DNA of 64,000 bases from Psychroflexus aestuariivivens (GCF_004010055.1 NZ_RQVT01000024.1:62001-126000); one strand, 5' to 3'. Counted from the stretch's first letter, positions 8,738 to 17,599 are shown. The notes: generated by a model from the sequence alone, not told the origin. Made by a program: numbers and translations.

Positions 8738-9283
8738 TCAATTATGATAAATATAAATTTCCGTCGCGCCTAAACCATATTTTTGATAATCGGCATCATA
8801 AAATTCAATTTGATCGTAGCGTCTGAATAAGGTTTCCAATTCAGCCTTGAGGACGCCTTGACCAACGCCATGAATAAAGACTATTTTTTTGATACGTTTT
8901 TCAATGGCAAATTCAATTTTCCGACGACTGTGATCCAACTGAATATTGAGCATTTCAAAATTGGATAAATTTGCAGTTTTGTCTAGCAAATGATGAATGT
9001 GCAGGTCAACTTCCATCGCTGGAACATCACGTACTGCTTTTTGCGAAGGTCGTTTTGATTTTAATTTTAAATCAGATTGGATTTTTTGCTGTAAAGCATC
9101 ATCGGCTAAATCAACATCAATTTCATTTTCAATTTTGACCAAAAGATGAGCAGGAAAGGTCATATCGAAACCATCTTCAGTTGTAAAAGTAATTTCATCT
9201 TGATCTACAGTAATCACTCGACCCGACATATTGTCGTCCAAAAGTTCAACGCGGTCACCGATATGAAAATTTTTATTGCCCAT
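8738..9283 (-). CDS. Smr-domain protein (MutS2 C-terminus-like)
   Basis: A 181-residue protein. The N-terminal half holds a small beta-rich segment (FHIGDRVELLDDNMSGRVIT) like the domain that precedes Smr in Bacteroidota. The C-terminal half is an Smr domain with the VDLHIHHLL motif near residue 95 and the loop IVFIHGVGQGVLKAEL near residue 140. Smr domains have endonuclease or nucleic-acid-binding activity, for example in ribosome collision rescue or recombination control; the role here is unknown. The start is taken at ATG 9281-9283, which overlaps the stop of the upstream small gene in another frame. That points to translational coupling. A longer frame to 9355 lies inside the neighbour. 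Confidence 0.8.
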   Translation of the reverse strand: MGNKNFHIGDRVELLDDNMSGRVITVDQDEITFTTEDGFDMTFPAHLLVKIENEIDVDLADDALQQKIQSDLKLKSKRPSQKAVRDVPAMEVDLHIHHLLDKTANLSNFEMLNIQLDHSRRKIEFAIEKRIKKIVFIHGVGQGVLKAELETLFRRYDQIEFYDADYQKYGLGATEIYIYHN

Positions 9284-9485
9284 CTTCGGATTCGTCTTGA
9301 TCGTTGTCTTTATTATTATCGCTTGCCCACTGTTTTGTAGAGTTGTAGAGTCCAATCATCAAAATCACTAAGCCGCCAATTTTGAAATATACATTTTCGC
9401 TTTCACCCGTTAAATCATATATGATTAAAGCTGCACCAACAATGATGAATGCGGTATAAATGGCTTGTCTTTTAGTGTTAATCAT
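9273..9485 (-). CDS. Small two-helix membrane protein of unknown function
   Basis: 70 residues with two predicted membrane helices (about 9-25, YTAFIIVGAALIIYD, and about 34-47, FKIGGLVILMIGLYN) and an acidic C-terminal tail (KDNDQDESEDG). No enzyme motif. It is promoter-proximal, just downstream of a TACCTTTG box, and its last codons overlap the start of the Smr-domain gene by 11 bases. The two are therefore probably co-translated. The pairing suggests a shared job, but nothing in the sequence says which. Confidence 0.75.
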   Translation of the reverse strand: MINTKRQAIYTAFIIVGAALIIYDLTGESENVYFKIGGLVILMIGLYNSTKQWASDNNKDNDQDESEDGQ

Positions 9486-9502
9486 GAATTTTAAAATTTC
9501 TA

Positions 9503-9510
9503 CAAAGGTA
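9503..9510 (-). promoter_or_regulatory. TAnnTTTG promoter box (TACCTTTG) for the small membrane protein and Smr genes
   Basis: Exact -7 consensus on the minus strand, 17 bases before the ATG at 9485 and just after the GH3 gene ends. It suggests separate transcription from GH3 although all three genes read leftward. Confidence 0.45.
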
Positions 9511-9513
9511 AAA

Positions 9514-11031
9514 TCAATTTTGGTTTAAGACTAGCAATTCTTCTAGATGTTCTCTATTGTTGGACAAACGTGGAATTTTGTGTTGACCGCCGAGTTTGTT
9601 ATTTTGTTTGAGCCATGTTTGAAACAATCTGGGTTTGGCTTGGTGGATTTTTAACAAGTTCAATGTCATATTATTGTAGCGTTTGGCTTCATAATCGCTA
9701 TTGACTTTCTGAAGGTTGAAATCTAATGTTTTTTGAAACTGTGACAAGCTTTCAGGTGGTGTTTTGAATTCTATAATCCATTCGTGCGCTCCTTTTTCTT
9801 TGCCAACCATGTAAATTGGCGCTGCGGTATATTCCATCACTTCGCAATTCAATTCTTGAGTGGTTTTTTTGATGGCTTCTTCAGCATTTTCAATAATCAA
9901 TTCTTCACCAAAAACATTGATGTGGTGTTTTGTCCGTCCTGTGACACGAATTTTATATGGACTTAAAGATGTAAATCTGATGGTATCGCCAATTTTGTAA
10001 CGCCACAAACCAGCGTTCGTGGTAATGACAAGCGCATAATTTTCACCTATTTCAACTTCAGACAAGGGAATAATTTTTTCTCTTGGTGTGCCATAAGTTG
10101 ACATGGGAATAAATTCATAAAAAATACCGTAATCCAACATTAGCAACAATCCATCGGTAGAATTGGCATCTTGTGCGGCAAAAAATCCTTCAGAAGCATT
10201 ATAAATTTCATAATACTTCATTCTCGGATTATTTATAATATTTTGATATTGGTTTCTATAAGGTTCAAAACTCACGCCGCCATGAAAATAAACCTCCAAA
10301 TCAGGCCAAACTTCACTGATATTAGACTTTCCGGTTGTTTTCAAAACATCATTGAGCAGAACGAGCATCCATGAAGGCACGCCAGCCAAACTGGTGACTC
10401 GCTCTTTAATCGTTTCATCAACAATAGCTTGCATTTTTGTTTCCCAGTCGCTCATCAAAGATACTTCATTGCTTGGTGTGCTACTGAAACTAGCCCAAAA
10501 AGGCATATTGTAAATCAACAACGCAGACAAATCGCCGTAAGAAGTGCCTTTGTTTTGGTAGATTTCTTTGCTTCCTCCTAGTCGCAAACTTTTCCCTGTA
10601 AACAATCTAGAGTTGCAATTATTGTTGAGATACATACAAAGCAAATCCTTGCTAGCCGCGTAATGACAGTCTTCTAAAGATTCTTGACTTACGGGAATAA
10701 ATTTACTTTTGGCACTGGTTGTGCCGCTAGATTTTGCAAACATTTTGATTGGTGTTGGCCAAATGATATTGGATTCACCTTGTCGGCAACGTTCAAAAGT
10801 AGCTTCAAAATCTTCATAAGTTTGAACAGGAATGCGGTCTGCGAAAGTTTGATAATCTTTAATTTCACAAAATTGAAATTGTTTACCAAATTCGGTGTTT
10901 TTTGCTTTATAAATCAAATCTAAAAGCAGTTCATTTTGAACTTCACTCGGGTATTTTTGAAAAAGTTCCATATGATGAATTCTTTTTTTCAAAATCCAAG
11001 AAGCTATAGAATTGACAATAGGAATTGGCAT
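9514..11031 (-). CDS. GH3-family acyl-adenylating enzyme (auxin-responsive GH3 homologue)
   Basis: 505 residues of the GH3 branch of the ANL adenylating superfamily. Seen: the ATP-binding loop KSSGTTSAKSKFIPVS near residue 105, AGVPSWML in the middle, YEIYNASEGFFA near 285 and the hinge VTGRTKHHINVFGEELI near 375. Plant members conjugate amino acids to jasmonate or auxin. Bacterial homologues have no settled substrate, so amide synthesis is only a family-based guess. No signal peptide; cytoplasmic. No obvious substrate-pathway genes lie beside it. Confidence 0.88.
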   Translation of the reverse strand: MPIPIVNSIASWILKKRIHHMELFQKYPSEVQNELLLDLIYKAKNTEFGKQFQFCEIKDYQTFADRIPVQTYEDFEATFERCRQGESNIIWPTPIKMFAKSSGTTSAKSKFIPVSQESLEDCHYAASKDLLCMYLNNNCNSRLFTGKSLRLGGSKEIYQNKGTSYGDLSALLIYNMPFWASFSSTPSNEVSLMSDWETKMQAIVDETIKERVTSLAGVPSWMLVLLNDVLKTTGKSNISEVWPDLEVYFHGGVSFEPYRNQYQNIINNPRMKYYEIYNASEGFFAAQDANSTDGLLLMLDYGIFYEFIPMSTYGTPREKIIPLSEVEIGENYALVITTNAGLWRYKIGDTIRFTSLSPYKIRVTGRTKHHINVFGEELIIENAEEAIKKTTQELNCEVMEYTAAPIYMVGKEKGAHEWIIEFKTPPESLSQFQKTLDFNLQKVNSDYEAKRYNNMTLNLLKIHQAKPRLFQTWLKQNNKLGGQHKIPRLSNNREHLEELLVLNQN

Positions 11032-11106
11032 AAATCGATTATATTTAAACTTTGAATCTAAATTAAAAATTCAAACAATATTTTAACTCATCAAACTTAA
11101 TAAAAA

Positions 11107-11901
11107 ATGCAATATAGAGGCGTTTTAAAGAAAATGAAAACAGAGAATAATGAAGAAGTCGATTATTTTTTGGATTTCGAAAATGACATTATTCATATGA
11201 ACCAATTTCTAGACAAAGAGTTGGCGTTTTACTTCGTTGAATACCAGTGTTTAAATTGCAGTAAAAACAAAAAAATATTTAGACAAGGTTTTTGTTACGA
11301 TTGTTTCCAAAGCATTCCAAATGCTGGCGAATGGATTATGCATCCAGAATTGAGTAAAGCGCATTTGGACGAGGAAGATCGTGATTTAGTATATGAGAAA
11401 AAAGTGCAAATGCAACCCCATGTGGTGTATTTGGCCAATTCTAGCAACGTGAAAGTTGGTGTGACCAGAAAAACGCAAATTCCTACCCGATGGATCGACC
11501 AAGGCGCACATGAGGCCATTGCCATTCTGGAAGCACCCAATCGCTATTTGGCTGGTATTACTGAAGTGGCGCTGAAAGAACATATTGCCGACAAAACCAA
11601 CTGGCGAACGATGTTGAAAAACGAAATTGAAGATAAAAACCTAGCAGAAACACGAGATGTTTTAAAAGAATTTATTCCCGATGAAGCCAAGCCTTATTTT
11701 TTGGATGAAAGCGAAGAAATTCATATTAATTTTCCAGTTTTGGAATATCCGACAAAACTGAAAAGTTTGAATTTGGAAAAGAATAATAATTTCAAAGGCA
11801 AACTGAAAGGCATCAAAGGTCAATATTTGATTTTTGAAAACGGTGTGGTTTTCAATATCAGAAACAGCGAAGGTTTAGTAATTGACTTTGAGGTGAAGTA
11901 A
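11107..11901 (+). CDS. DUF2797 protein with zinc-ribbon and GIY-YIG-like segment
   Basis: 264 residues. Two CxxC pairs (Cys48/51 and Cys63/66) make a likely zinc ribbon. Residues about 106-121 (VVYLANSSNVKVGVTR), followed by PTRWIDQGA, resemble the core of the GIY-YIG nuclease fold. The usual first motif is degenerate, so nuclease activity is not assured. The C-terminal 70 residues are a beta-rich domain. The family is widespread and uncharacterised. It is divergent from GH3 and convergent with rpsU across a hairpin terminator. Confidence 0.82.
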   Translation: MQYRGVLKKMKTENNEEVDYFLDFENDIIHMNQFLDKELAFYFVEYQCLNCSKNKKIFRQGFCYDCFQSIPNAGEWIMHPELSKAHLDEEDRDLVYEKKVQMQPHVVYLANSSNVKVGVTRKTQIPTRWIDQGAHEAIAILEAPNRYLAGITEVALKEHIADKTNWRTMLKNEIEDKNLAETRDVLKEFIPDEAKPYFLDESEEIHINFPVLEYPTKLKSLNLEKNNNFKGKLKGIKGQYLIFENGVVFNIRNSEGLVIDFEVK

Positions 11902-11904
11902 AAC

Positions 11905-11940
11905 AAAAATACCCTATCAAATAAATGATAGGGTTATTTT
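11905..11940. terminator. Hairpin terminator between DUF2797 and rpsU
   Basis: CCCTATCA and TGATAGGG pair around a six-base loop, extended by A/T pairs on both sides. The T-tracts are modest in both directions. Confidence 0.75.
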
Positions 11941-11959
11941 AAATTTATTTTAGAAAAAA

Positions 11960-12154
11960 CTACAAATTATCTTTCTCTCTAAGAGACTGGATGTATTGTG
12001 CTTTTTTAAGGTTTTGTCTTTTTTCAACAGATTTTTTCGTGAATTGTTTTTTATCACGAAGTGTTTGAAGAACTTTTGTGTCTCTGAATTTTCTTTTAAG
12101 ACGCTTTAAAGCTCTTTCAATTTTTTCACCATCTTTTACTTTAACTACTAACAT
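11960..12154 (-). CDS. rpsU: 30S ribosomal protein bS21
   Basis: 64 residues, highly basic, beginning MLVVKVKDGEKIERALKRLK, the usual bS21 opening; length fits the family. In Bacteroidota, bS21 with bS18 and bS6 hides the anti-Shine-Dalgarno tail of 16S rRNA. In many Flavobacteriales the rpsU mRNA has an extended Shine-Dalgarno that lets ribosomes lacking bS21 restore it. Here the 30 bases before the ATG are A/T-rich with no AGGAGG-like run, so that feedback is not evident. A TATATTTG promoter box lies about 50 bases upstream. Confidence 0.95.
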   Translation of the reverse strand: MLVVKVKDGEKIERALKRLKRKFRDTKVLQTLRDKKQFTKKSVEKRQNLKKAQYIQSLREKDNL

Positions 12155-12203
12155 ATAATGACTAATTAATTTTATTATTATTTAAAATCAAATTTTAAGT
12201 TTG

Positions 12204-12211
12204 CAAATATA
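12204..12211 (-). promoter_or_regulatory. TAnnTTTG promoter box (TATATTTG) for rpsU
   Basis: Exact -7 consensus on the minus strand, implying a leader of about 45 bases. The rest of the 12155-12396 intergenic region is A/T-rich with nothing else recognisable. Confidence 0.5.
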
Positions 12212-12396
12212 GATAATTCAATTATAATTAAGCGAAAAACTTTACTTTTTTCTGAATTTTATTTTTTATTAATTTTCAAAAATTTGAATTACCGCTATTT
12301 TATAATATCAATACAAACCTAAGGTTTAAATAGAACTAAATCGTCATATTTTGAGTTTATGATTTTTAAATTGCCATTACATTTAATGAGAACTAT

Positions 12397-13497
12397 ATGA
12401 AAAAGCTATTTCTTATAGCCTTATTATTGTCGATAAGCTTTACTCCTTTACTTTGGTCTCAAAATCAAGGTTCAGATATAGACCAAAAACCGACATTAAT
12501 CGGTGTGAGTTTTGACTATGGATATATTCTCAAACATTCAGAAAATTTACGCGAATTGGACGATGCATTTCCAGTCGGAATTGGCTTGGAATGGAGTAAA
12601 ATGCTCCTGACAAAAAATGCTTGGGAATTTTGCAACTGCTTACCAAGAATTGGTGTCGAACTCGCCTATTGGAGTTGGGATAATCCAGATATACTCGGCA
12701 ACGGTATAATTGCTATGGGTTTTGTAGAACCGTACTTCAGAACTCATAAAAAAATGAATCTATTTTTCAGAGCAGGCTTAGGCGGAACTTACCTTACCAA
12801 ACCTTTTGATGCTGAACAAAATCCTCAAAATTTGTCTTACAGTACAGATTTTAGTTTTGCCATCATGCTTGGAGTTGGCATCAATTATCGCTTAACCAAG
12901 GAATGGAATATTGGACTTCTTGCAAAATACAATCACACTTCTAACGGAGGAATCAAAACCCCTAATAAAGGAATTAATTTTCCTTCTATTAGTTTCAGAA
13001 TTAATAAAAGCCTGGAGCCAATTGTTTTTCCAGATTTTCAAAAAGTTGAAAACAGAAAACCTCCAAATGAGCTTTCCAGAATTTCAGTAACCCATTTTTC
13101 GGGATGGAGTAATGCTAAAGTTGGTGACCGCGATAAATTTTATGTCTTTGGAATTTCAGGACGATTCAGCAAATGGATTGGCCGAAGAAGTGCTGTTTCT
13201 GGCGGAACCGAATTGATTTTTGACTATTCCAGAAAAGAACAAATAAATCTGAATAATCAAAACAATAATTTTGCACAAGCTGCCGCTTTAGTGGGACACG
13301 AATTTTGGCTTGGCAAAGTTACTTTCAGCCAACAAATAGGTATTTATTATTATAATGACTACAGAATCAATGACGATTTCTATCAGCGTTATGGGCTGAC
13401 CTATAATTTTTCAAAACATATTTTTGCAGGTTTCAATTTGAAAGCTCATCGACATGTAGCTGATTTTTTTGACTTTAGAATTGGCTATACTTTTTAG
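12397..13497 (+). CDS. PagL-like acyloxyacyl hydrolase (lipid A 3-O-deacylase family)
   Basis: 366 residues with an N-terminal signal peptide (MKKLFLIALLLSISFTPLLW, cut after the SQ that follows) and alternating beta strands ending in an aromatic C-terminus (GYTF), as in outer-membrane barrels. The motif HTSNGG at His180-Ser182, followed by PNKGINFPS, matches the H-x-S active site of the PagL family, which removes an acyl chain from lipid A. In Pseudomonas PagL a Glu lies 14 residues after the His; by simple count Asn194 is there here. Catalysis may therefore differ, or the alignment may need a gap. The C-terminal 150 residues form a second barrel-like part, making it about twice PagL's length. 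Confidence 0.72.
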   Translation: MKKLFLIALLLSISFTPLLWSQNQGSDIDQKPTLIGVSFDYGYILKHSENLRELDDAFPVGIGLEWSKMLLTKNAWEFCNCLPRIGVELAYWSWDNPDILGNGIIAMGFVEPYFRTHKKMNLFFRAGLGGTYLTKPFDAEQNPQNLSYSTDFSFAIMLGVGINYRLTKEWNIGLLAKYNHTSNGGIKTPNKGINFPSISFRINKSLEPIVFPDFQKVENRKPPNELSRISVTHFSGWSNAKVGDRDKFYVFGISGRFSKWIGRRSAVSGGTELIFDYSRKEQINLNNQNNNFAQAAALVGHEFWLGKVTFSQQIGIYYYNDYRINDDFYQRYGLTYNFSKHIFAGFNLKAHRHVADFFDFRIGYTF

Positions 13498-13506
13498 GGA
13501 TTTAAT

Positions 13507-14238
13507 TTAAATTTTGATCTTAATCTCCTTAATATCAAAAGACTCTAACCTATCTTCTTCAAATTCAACAATCAATCTACCATAATTATCAACGCCTCTA
13601 ATAAGTCCTTGCGCTAAACTATCGTCAGGAAATTGAAGCATGGTGACTTTATTGTATTTGAAAAGTGAAGTGTAGTAATCAGAAATGACTTTTTTATAAC
13701 TCATTTCATTAAAAAGATTAGGAATTTGTTCAAATTCAAATAAAATATCTTGCAGTAACACATCAAGATCATAAGTGACATCGGTTAAAAGTTTCATCGA
13801 AGACGCTTTGGGTAAATTCTGAAATGAAGTTTGATTCACGTTCAAACCAATTCCTACAATACTTGCGCCTAGTCGATTTTGAGTAATCATATTTTCAATA
13901 AGAATACCTCCTATTTTGAATTGACGTGACAAGATGTCGTTTGGCCATTTGATAGAAAGTTTAGGAATGTCATAATTTGTCAATACTTTTTTTAAGGCCA
14001 TAGCGACTAAAGCACTTAATTTAAAAGTCTCTTTATGAATAGATTCTAAACCAGGAAAATACACGCTAAAGGTCAGGTTTTCACCAGCTTCTGACTGCCA
14101 AACCGTTCCTCGCTGCCCTCTACCTTCTACTTGGTGATGAGCTACAACGCAAAACATTTTCTTTTCAGAATGGGACTTTACGAACTCTTTTAAAAAGCTA
14201 TTAGTGGAACTTGTGGCATCAACTTTGACAACTTTCAT
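13507..14238 (-). CDS. birA: Biotin--[acetyl-CoA-carboxylase] ligase, monofunctional
   Basis: 243 residues. Attaches biotin to the biotin carboxyl carrier protein via biotinyl-AMP. Seen: the substrate-recognition SSTNSF near residue 11, the biotin/ATP loop EGRGQRGTVWQSE near 38-50, and the catalytic KWPNDILS near 100. There is no N-terminal winged-helix domain, so it is an enzyme only, not the E. coli-type repressor. It is divergent from rsfS and convergent with the PagL-like gene, with no clear terminator between the latter two. Confidence 0.93.
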   Translation of the reverse strand: MKVVKVDATSSTNSFLKEFVKSHSEKKMFCVVAHHQVEGRGQRGTVWQSEAGENLTFSVYFPGLESIHKETFKLSALVAMALKKVLTNYDIPKLSIKWPNDILSRQFKIGGILIENMITQNRLGASIVGIGLNVNQTSFQNLPKASSMKLLTDVTYDLDVLLQDILFEFEQIPNLFNEMSYKKVISDYYTSLFKYNKVTMLQFPDDSLAQGLIRGVDNYGRLIVEFEEDRLESFDIKEIKIKI

Positions 14239-14298
14239 AACCTAGCTAAATATCGAATAATCTTTTGTTAAGTGTGGCAAAAAAAAGGATTAAAAACC

Positions 14299-14306
14299 TA
14301 TTTTTG
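14299..14306 (+). promoter_or_regulatory. TAnnTTTG promoter box (TATTTTTG) for rsfS-ftsH
   Basis: Exact -7 consensus 22 bases before the rsfS ATG. No good -33 element at standard spacing. Confidence 0.45.
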
Positions 14307-14328
14307 CGTTAAAGTTTAAAATAATTTA

Positions 14329-14700
14329 ATGACATTGAATAATAAAAATTCAGATCAACTTATTACCTATATTATACAAGGTATTGAAGACGTAAAAGGA
14401 GATAATATTGACATTATAGACCTCAGAGAATTAGAAAATACAGTTTGCGATTATTTCGTTGTATGTTCTGGAAATTCCAACACTCAGGTGAACGCTATAG
14501 AAAGCTCTGTTAGAAAAGCTGTCAGTAAAGCACTAAAAGACAAACCTTGGCACGTCGAAGGTTTAGAAAATTCCGAATGGGTACTAATGGATTATGTTGA
14601 TGTTGTAGTTCATATTTTCCAGAAAAAAACTCGTGAATATTATGATATTGAAAGCTTGTGGGGAGATGCGAAGATAACTTCAGTAGAAACAAATTATTAA
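14329..14700 (+). CDS. rsfS: Ribosomal silencing factor RsfS
   Basis: 123 residues. Binds ribosomal protein uL14 on the free 50S subunit and blocks subunit joining when nutrients are short. Seen: DIIDLRELENTVCDYFVVCS, then the WHVEGLENSEWVLMDYVDVV core and FQKKTREYYDIESLWGDA at the end, all family hallmarks. ftsH follows 16 bases downstream on the same strand, an arrangement usual in flavobacteria. Confidence 0.95.
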   Translation: MTLNNKNSDQLITYIIQGIEDVKGDNIDIIDLRELENTVCDYFVVCSGNSNTQVNAIESSVRKAVSKALKDKPWHVEGLENSEWVLMDYVDVVVHIFQKKTREYYDIESLWGDAKITSVETNY

Positions 14701-14716
14701 TTTTTAGTGAAATATA

Positions 14717-16843
14717 ATGGCTAAAAAAACAGCAGAAAATAGACCAAACAATAGTAACAACAATAGAAAAGAACCTAAGAAACCAAAATTCAATTCTTAT
14801 TGGATTTATATTGGCATAATTGTCATTTTCTTAGGTGTTCAATTTTTTGGCGGTAGTGGATTCAGCGAACCTAATAAAACAAGTCCGGCAGAATTTGAAT
14901 CATTTTTAAGAAACGGTGATGTTGAAAAAGTGAATATTATCAAAAATGCTAGAGTTGCCGAAGTATTCTTAACCGAGGAAGCCAAGCAAAAACCAGAACA
15001 TAAATCAACTTCAGAAGATCAGGTTTTTGCAGGTTCTGAGAGTCCAGATTATGAATTTGAATTCGGTGATCTTCAGAATTTTGAAAATACCATTGAAAAA
15101 ATAAAAAAAGAGAACAATCTAAATACAAGTGTTTATTTTGATACGCGTTCAAATTACATGAGTGATATTTTAATTGGTTTATTGCCGATAATTATCATCG
15201 TAGGAATTTGGATTTTCATTATGAGGCGCATGAGTAAAGGTGGCGGCGGTGGACCAGGTGGTCAGATTTTCAATATTGGAAAATCTAAAGCCAAACTTTT
15301 TGACGAAAAGAAAGATATCAAAACCTCTTTCAAAGATGTTGCTGGGTTAGAAGGCGCTAAAGACGAAGTTCAAGAAATTGTGGACTTCTTGAAATTTCCT
15401 GATAAATATACTAATCTAGGAGGTAAAATTCCTAAAGGTGCTTTACTTGTTGGCCCTCCAGGAACAGGAAAAACATTATTGGCAAAAGCTGTAGCAGGTG
15501 AAGCTGGCGTGCCTTTCTTCTCCCTTTCTGGGTCAGATTTCGTAGAAATGTTTGTTGGAGTCGGTGCTTCTCGAGTTAGAGATTTATTTAAACAAGCTAA
15601 AGAAAAGTCGCCTTCTATTATTTTTATAGATGAAATTGACGCAATCGGTCGATCTCGAGGAAAAGGCAATATGTCAGGTTCTAACGATGAAAGAGAAAAT
15701 ACGCTGAATCAATTATTAACAGAAATGGATGGTTTTGGCACAAACACAAATGTTATTGTGATCGCTGCTACAAACCGTGCTGATGTTTTGGATAAAGCAC
15801 TGATGAGAGCTGGTAGATTCGACAGGCAAATTTATGTTGACTTGCCAGATGTTCGAGAGAGAGAAGAAATCTTTGAAGTACATTTAAAACCGCTTAAGAA
15901 AATAGACAACGAAGTAGATACAGAGTTTCTTGCTAAGCAAACACCAGGATTTTCTGGTGCAGACATTGCCAACTTATGTAATGAAGCTGCACTAATTGCC
16001 GCTAGAAATAACAGTAAAGCTGTTGGTAAGCAAGATTTTCTTGATGCAGTTGACAGAATTGTCGGAGGCTTGGAAAAGAAAAACAAAATCATGTCGCTGG
16101 AGGAGAAAAAAGCTATTGCTTATCACGAAGCAGGTCACGCTACAGTGAGCTGGATGTTAGAATATGCTGCACCTTTGGTTAAAGTTACGATTGTACCTCG
16201 TGGTCAATCACTAGGCGCTGCATGGTATTTACCAGAAGAACGGCAAATTGTAAGAACAGAGCAAATTCTTGATGAAATGTGTGCCACGATGGGAGGAAGA
16301 GCCGCTGAAAAAGTGACTTTTGATAAAATTTCTACTGGCGCATTGAGTGATCTTGAAAAAGTAACCAAACAAGCTAAAGCTATGGTTACAGTTTACGGAC
16401 TCAATGACAAAATAGGAAATTTAACTTATTACGATTCCTCTGGTCAGTCAGATTATAACTTCACAAAACCATATAGTGACAAGACGTCAGAGTTAATTGA
16501 TGAGGAAATTTCAAAGATTATCGAAGAACAATACCAACGCGCGATTCAAATTCTGAATGATCACAAAGAAGAATTGAATCAGTTGGCAGAGTTATTACTT
16601 GAAAAAGAAGTTATTTTCAAAGACGATTTAGTTGATATTTTTGGAGAAAGACCTTTTAAAAAGCCAGAAATGGCTGCGACAAGTGCTCAGAAATTAAAGA
16701 ATAAAAGTGATAAAAAAGAGTCTGAAGAGTTAAAAAAAGAGTCTGACCAAGATCGTCCAAAAAACGAAAATATTTCTTCAGAAGATTCTTCTTCAGAAAA
16801 TAAAGATAAAAACTCAAAAGAAGCTAACGAGATGAAAAGTTAG
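14717..16843 (+). CDS. ftsH: ATP-dependent zinc metalloprotease FtsH
   Basis: 708 residues, membrane-anchored AAA+ protease that removes damaged membrane proteins and short-lived regulators. Two membrane helices at about 28-45 and 155-172 frame a periplasmic domain. The Walker A loop GPPGTGKT is at 246-253, Walker B ([11 protein letters not shown]) near 300, and SRH ([11 protein letters not shown]) near 365. The zinc-site HEAGH is at 470-474 with the third ligand in ALSDLEKV near 540. The last 60 residues are a Lys/Glu/Ser-rich disordered tail, longer than in E. coli. It ends in a strong terminator, separating it from the lipid genes downstream. Confidence 0.97.
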   Translation: MAKKTAENRPNNSNNNRKEPKKPKFNSYWIYIGIIVIFLGVQFFGGSGFSEPNKTSPAEFESFLRNGDVEKVNIIKNARVAEVFLTEEAKQKPEHKSTSEDQVFAGSESPDYEFEFGDLQNFENTIEKIKKENNLNTSVYFDTRSNYMSDILIGLLPIIIIVGIWIFIMRRMSKGGGGGPGGQIFNIGKSKAKLFDEKKDIKTSFKDVAGLEGAKDEVQEIVDFLKFPDKYTNLGGKIPKGALLVGPPGTGKTLLAKAVAGEAGVPFFSLSGSDFVEMFVGVGASRVRDLFKQAKEKSPSIIFIDEIDAIGRSRGKGNMSGSNDERENTLNQLLTEMDGFGTNTNVIVIAATNRADVLDKALMRAGRFDRQIYVDLPDVREREEIFEVHLKPLKKIDNEVDTEFLAKQTPGFSGADIANLCNEAALIAARNNSKAVGKQDFLDAVDRIVGGLEKKNKIMSLEEKKAIAYHEAGHATVSWMLEYAAPLVKVTIVPRGQSLGAAWYLPEERQIVRTEQILDEMCATMGGRAAEKVTFDKISTGALSDLEKVTKQAKAMVTVYGLNDKIGNLTYYDSSGQSDYNFTKPYSDKTSELIDEEISKIIEEQYQRAIQILNDHKEELNQLAELLLEKEVIFKDDLVDIFGERPFKKPEMAATSAQKLKNKSDKKESEELKKESDQDRPKNENISSEDSSSENKDKNSKEANEMKS

Positions 16844-16904
16844 TTAAAAGACTTAACAAGCTTAAAAAAAGGGATAAAAATTAAGATATTTCCCATGTTT
16901 TACC

Positions 16905-16947
16905 TAAAAAACTTGCATTTGACAGGAGTCAGATGCAAGTTTTTTTT
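16905..16947 (+). terminator. Rho-independent terminator after ftsH
   Basis: AAAAAACTTGCATTTGA pairs with TCAGATGCAAGTTTTTT around a short loop, followed by T7. Confidence 0.88.
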
Positions 16948-16992
16948 ATATTTGAATTGGTGATTTATATTTAAATAATTTATGGTCAATAT

Positions 16993-17595
16993 ATGAACTT
17001 CTTGAAACGTTTGTTAGGTTTAGAAACTAAAGATGATGAAAACTCTGACAGAAATGAACAGAGCAAATTCATGCCAGAACCCAAACTTCCAGTTGATGAA
17101 GCCTTCACCAATAATTTCAGAAATAATGGTGGTAAATTCCTGTATTGTGAAAATGAAAATGAACTACGAATTACTTTTAATGAAATTTTAAATGAAAACC
17201 ACTGGGAAGAAGCTGAAGTGTATTGTCATAATGAAAAACTGAAAGAAAAATTTGAACATACTAGGCTGACGTTTTCCAAAAATAACAACGCTAGTTTTTT
17301 CCTTGCAGGTTGTGAATTCTTAATTGCAAATACTGGTGCAATTTTAATTAGTTCTAGCCAAATAGGTGACAAAAAATTAGCAGATTTACCTTACGATTTT
17401 ATAATTATTGCTTACACTAGTCAATTACTTGAAACTATCGGTGAAGGTTTGCAAAAAATAAAACGCAAACATAAGAATAGAATTCCTACCAATATTACCA
17501 CACTTAAAACATTTGAAGACAAAGAAGAATCTGATTTTATGAGTTATGGAAGTACGCCTAAAAATTTGTACTTGCTACTTGTAGAAGACCTATAA
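16993..17595 (+). CDS. LUD-domain protein (LutC-like), stand-alone
   Basis: 200 residues; the second half carries the LUD fold of lactate-utilisation proteins (FFLAGCEFLIANTGAILISS, then LPYDFIIIAYTSQLLETIGE). LutC forms lactate oxidase with LutA and LutB, but neither is present here. The 40-residue N-terminus is charged and probably flexible. It starts the run LUD-cdsA-psd-ACBP, with cdsA 4 bases downstream, so a link with phospholipid synthesis is suggested by context only. Confidence 0.75.
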   Translation: MNFLKRLLGLETKDDENSDRNEQSKFMPEPKLPVDEAFTNNFRNNGGKFLYCENENELRITFNEILNENHWEEAEVYCHNEKLKEKFEHTRLTFSKNNNASFFLAGCEFLIANTGAILISSSQIGDKKLADLPYDFIIIAYTSQLLETIGEGLQKIKRKHKNRIPTNITTLKTFEDKEESDFMSYGSTPKNLYLLLVEDL

Positions 17596-17599
17596 ATTT

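Noticed and set aside
9514-11031. GH3 gene as a recent transfer from plants
   Set aside because: Base composition matches its neighbours, and GH3 homologues are common in Bacteroidota.
16921-16932. TGACAGGAGTCA as an operator similar to the one before dnaK
   Set aside because: It is the loop-proximal part of the ftsH terminator hairpin.
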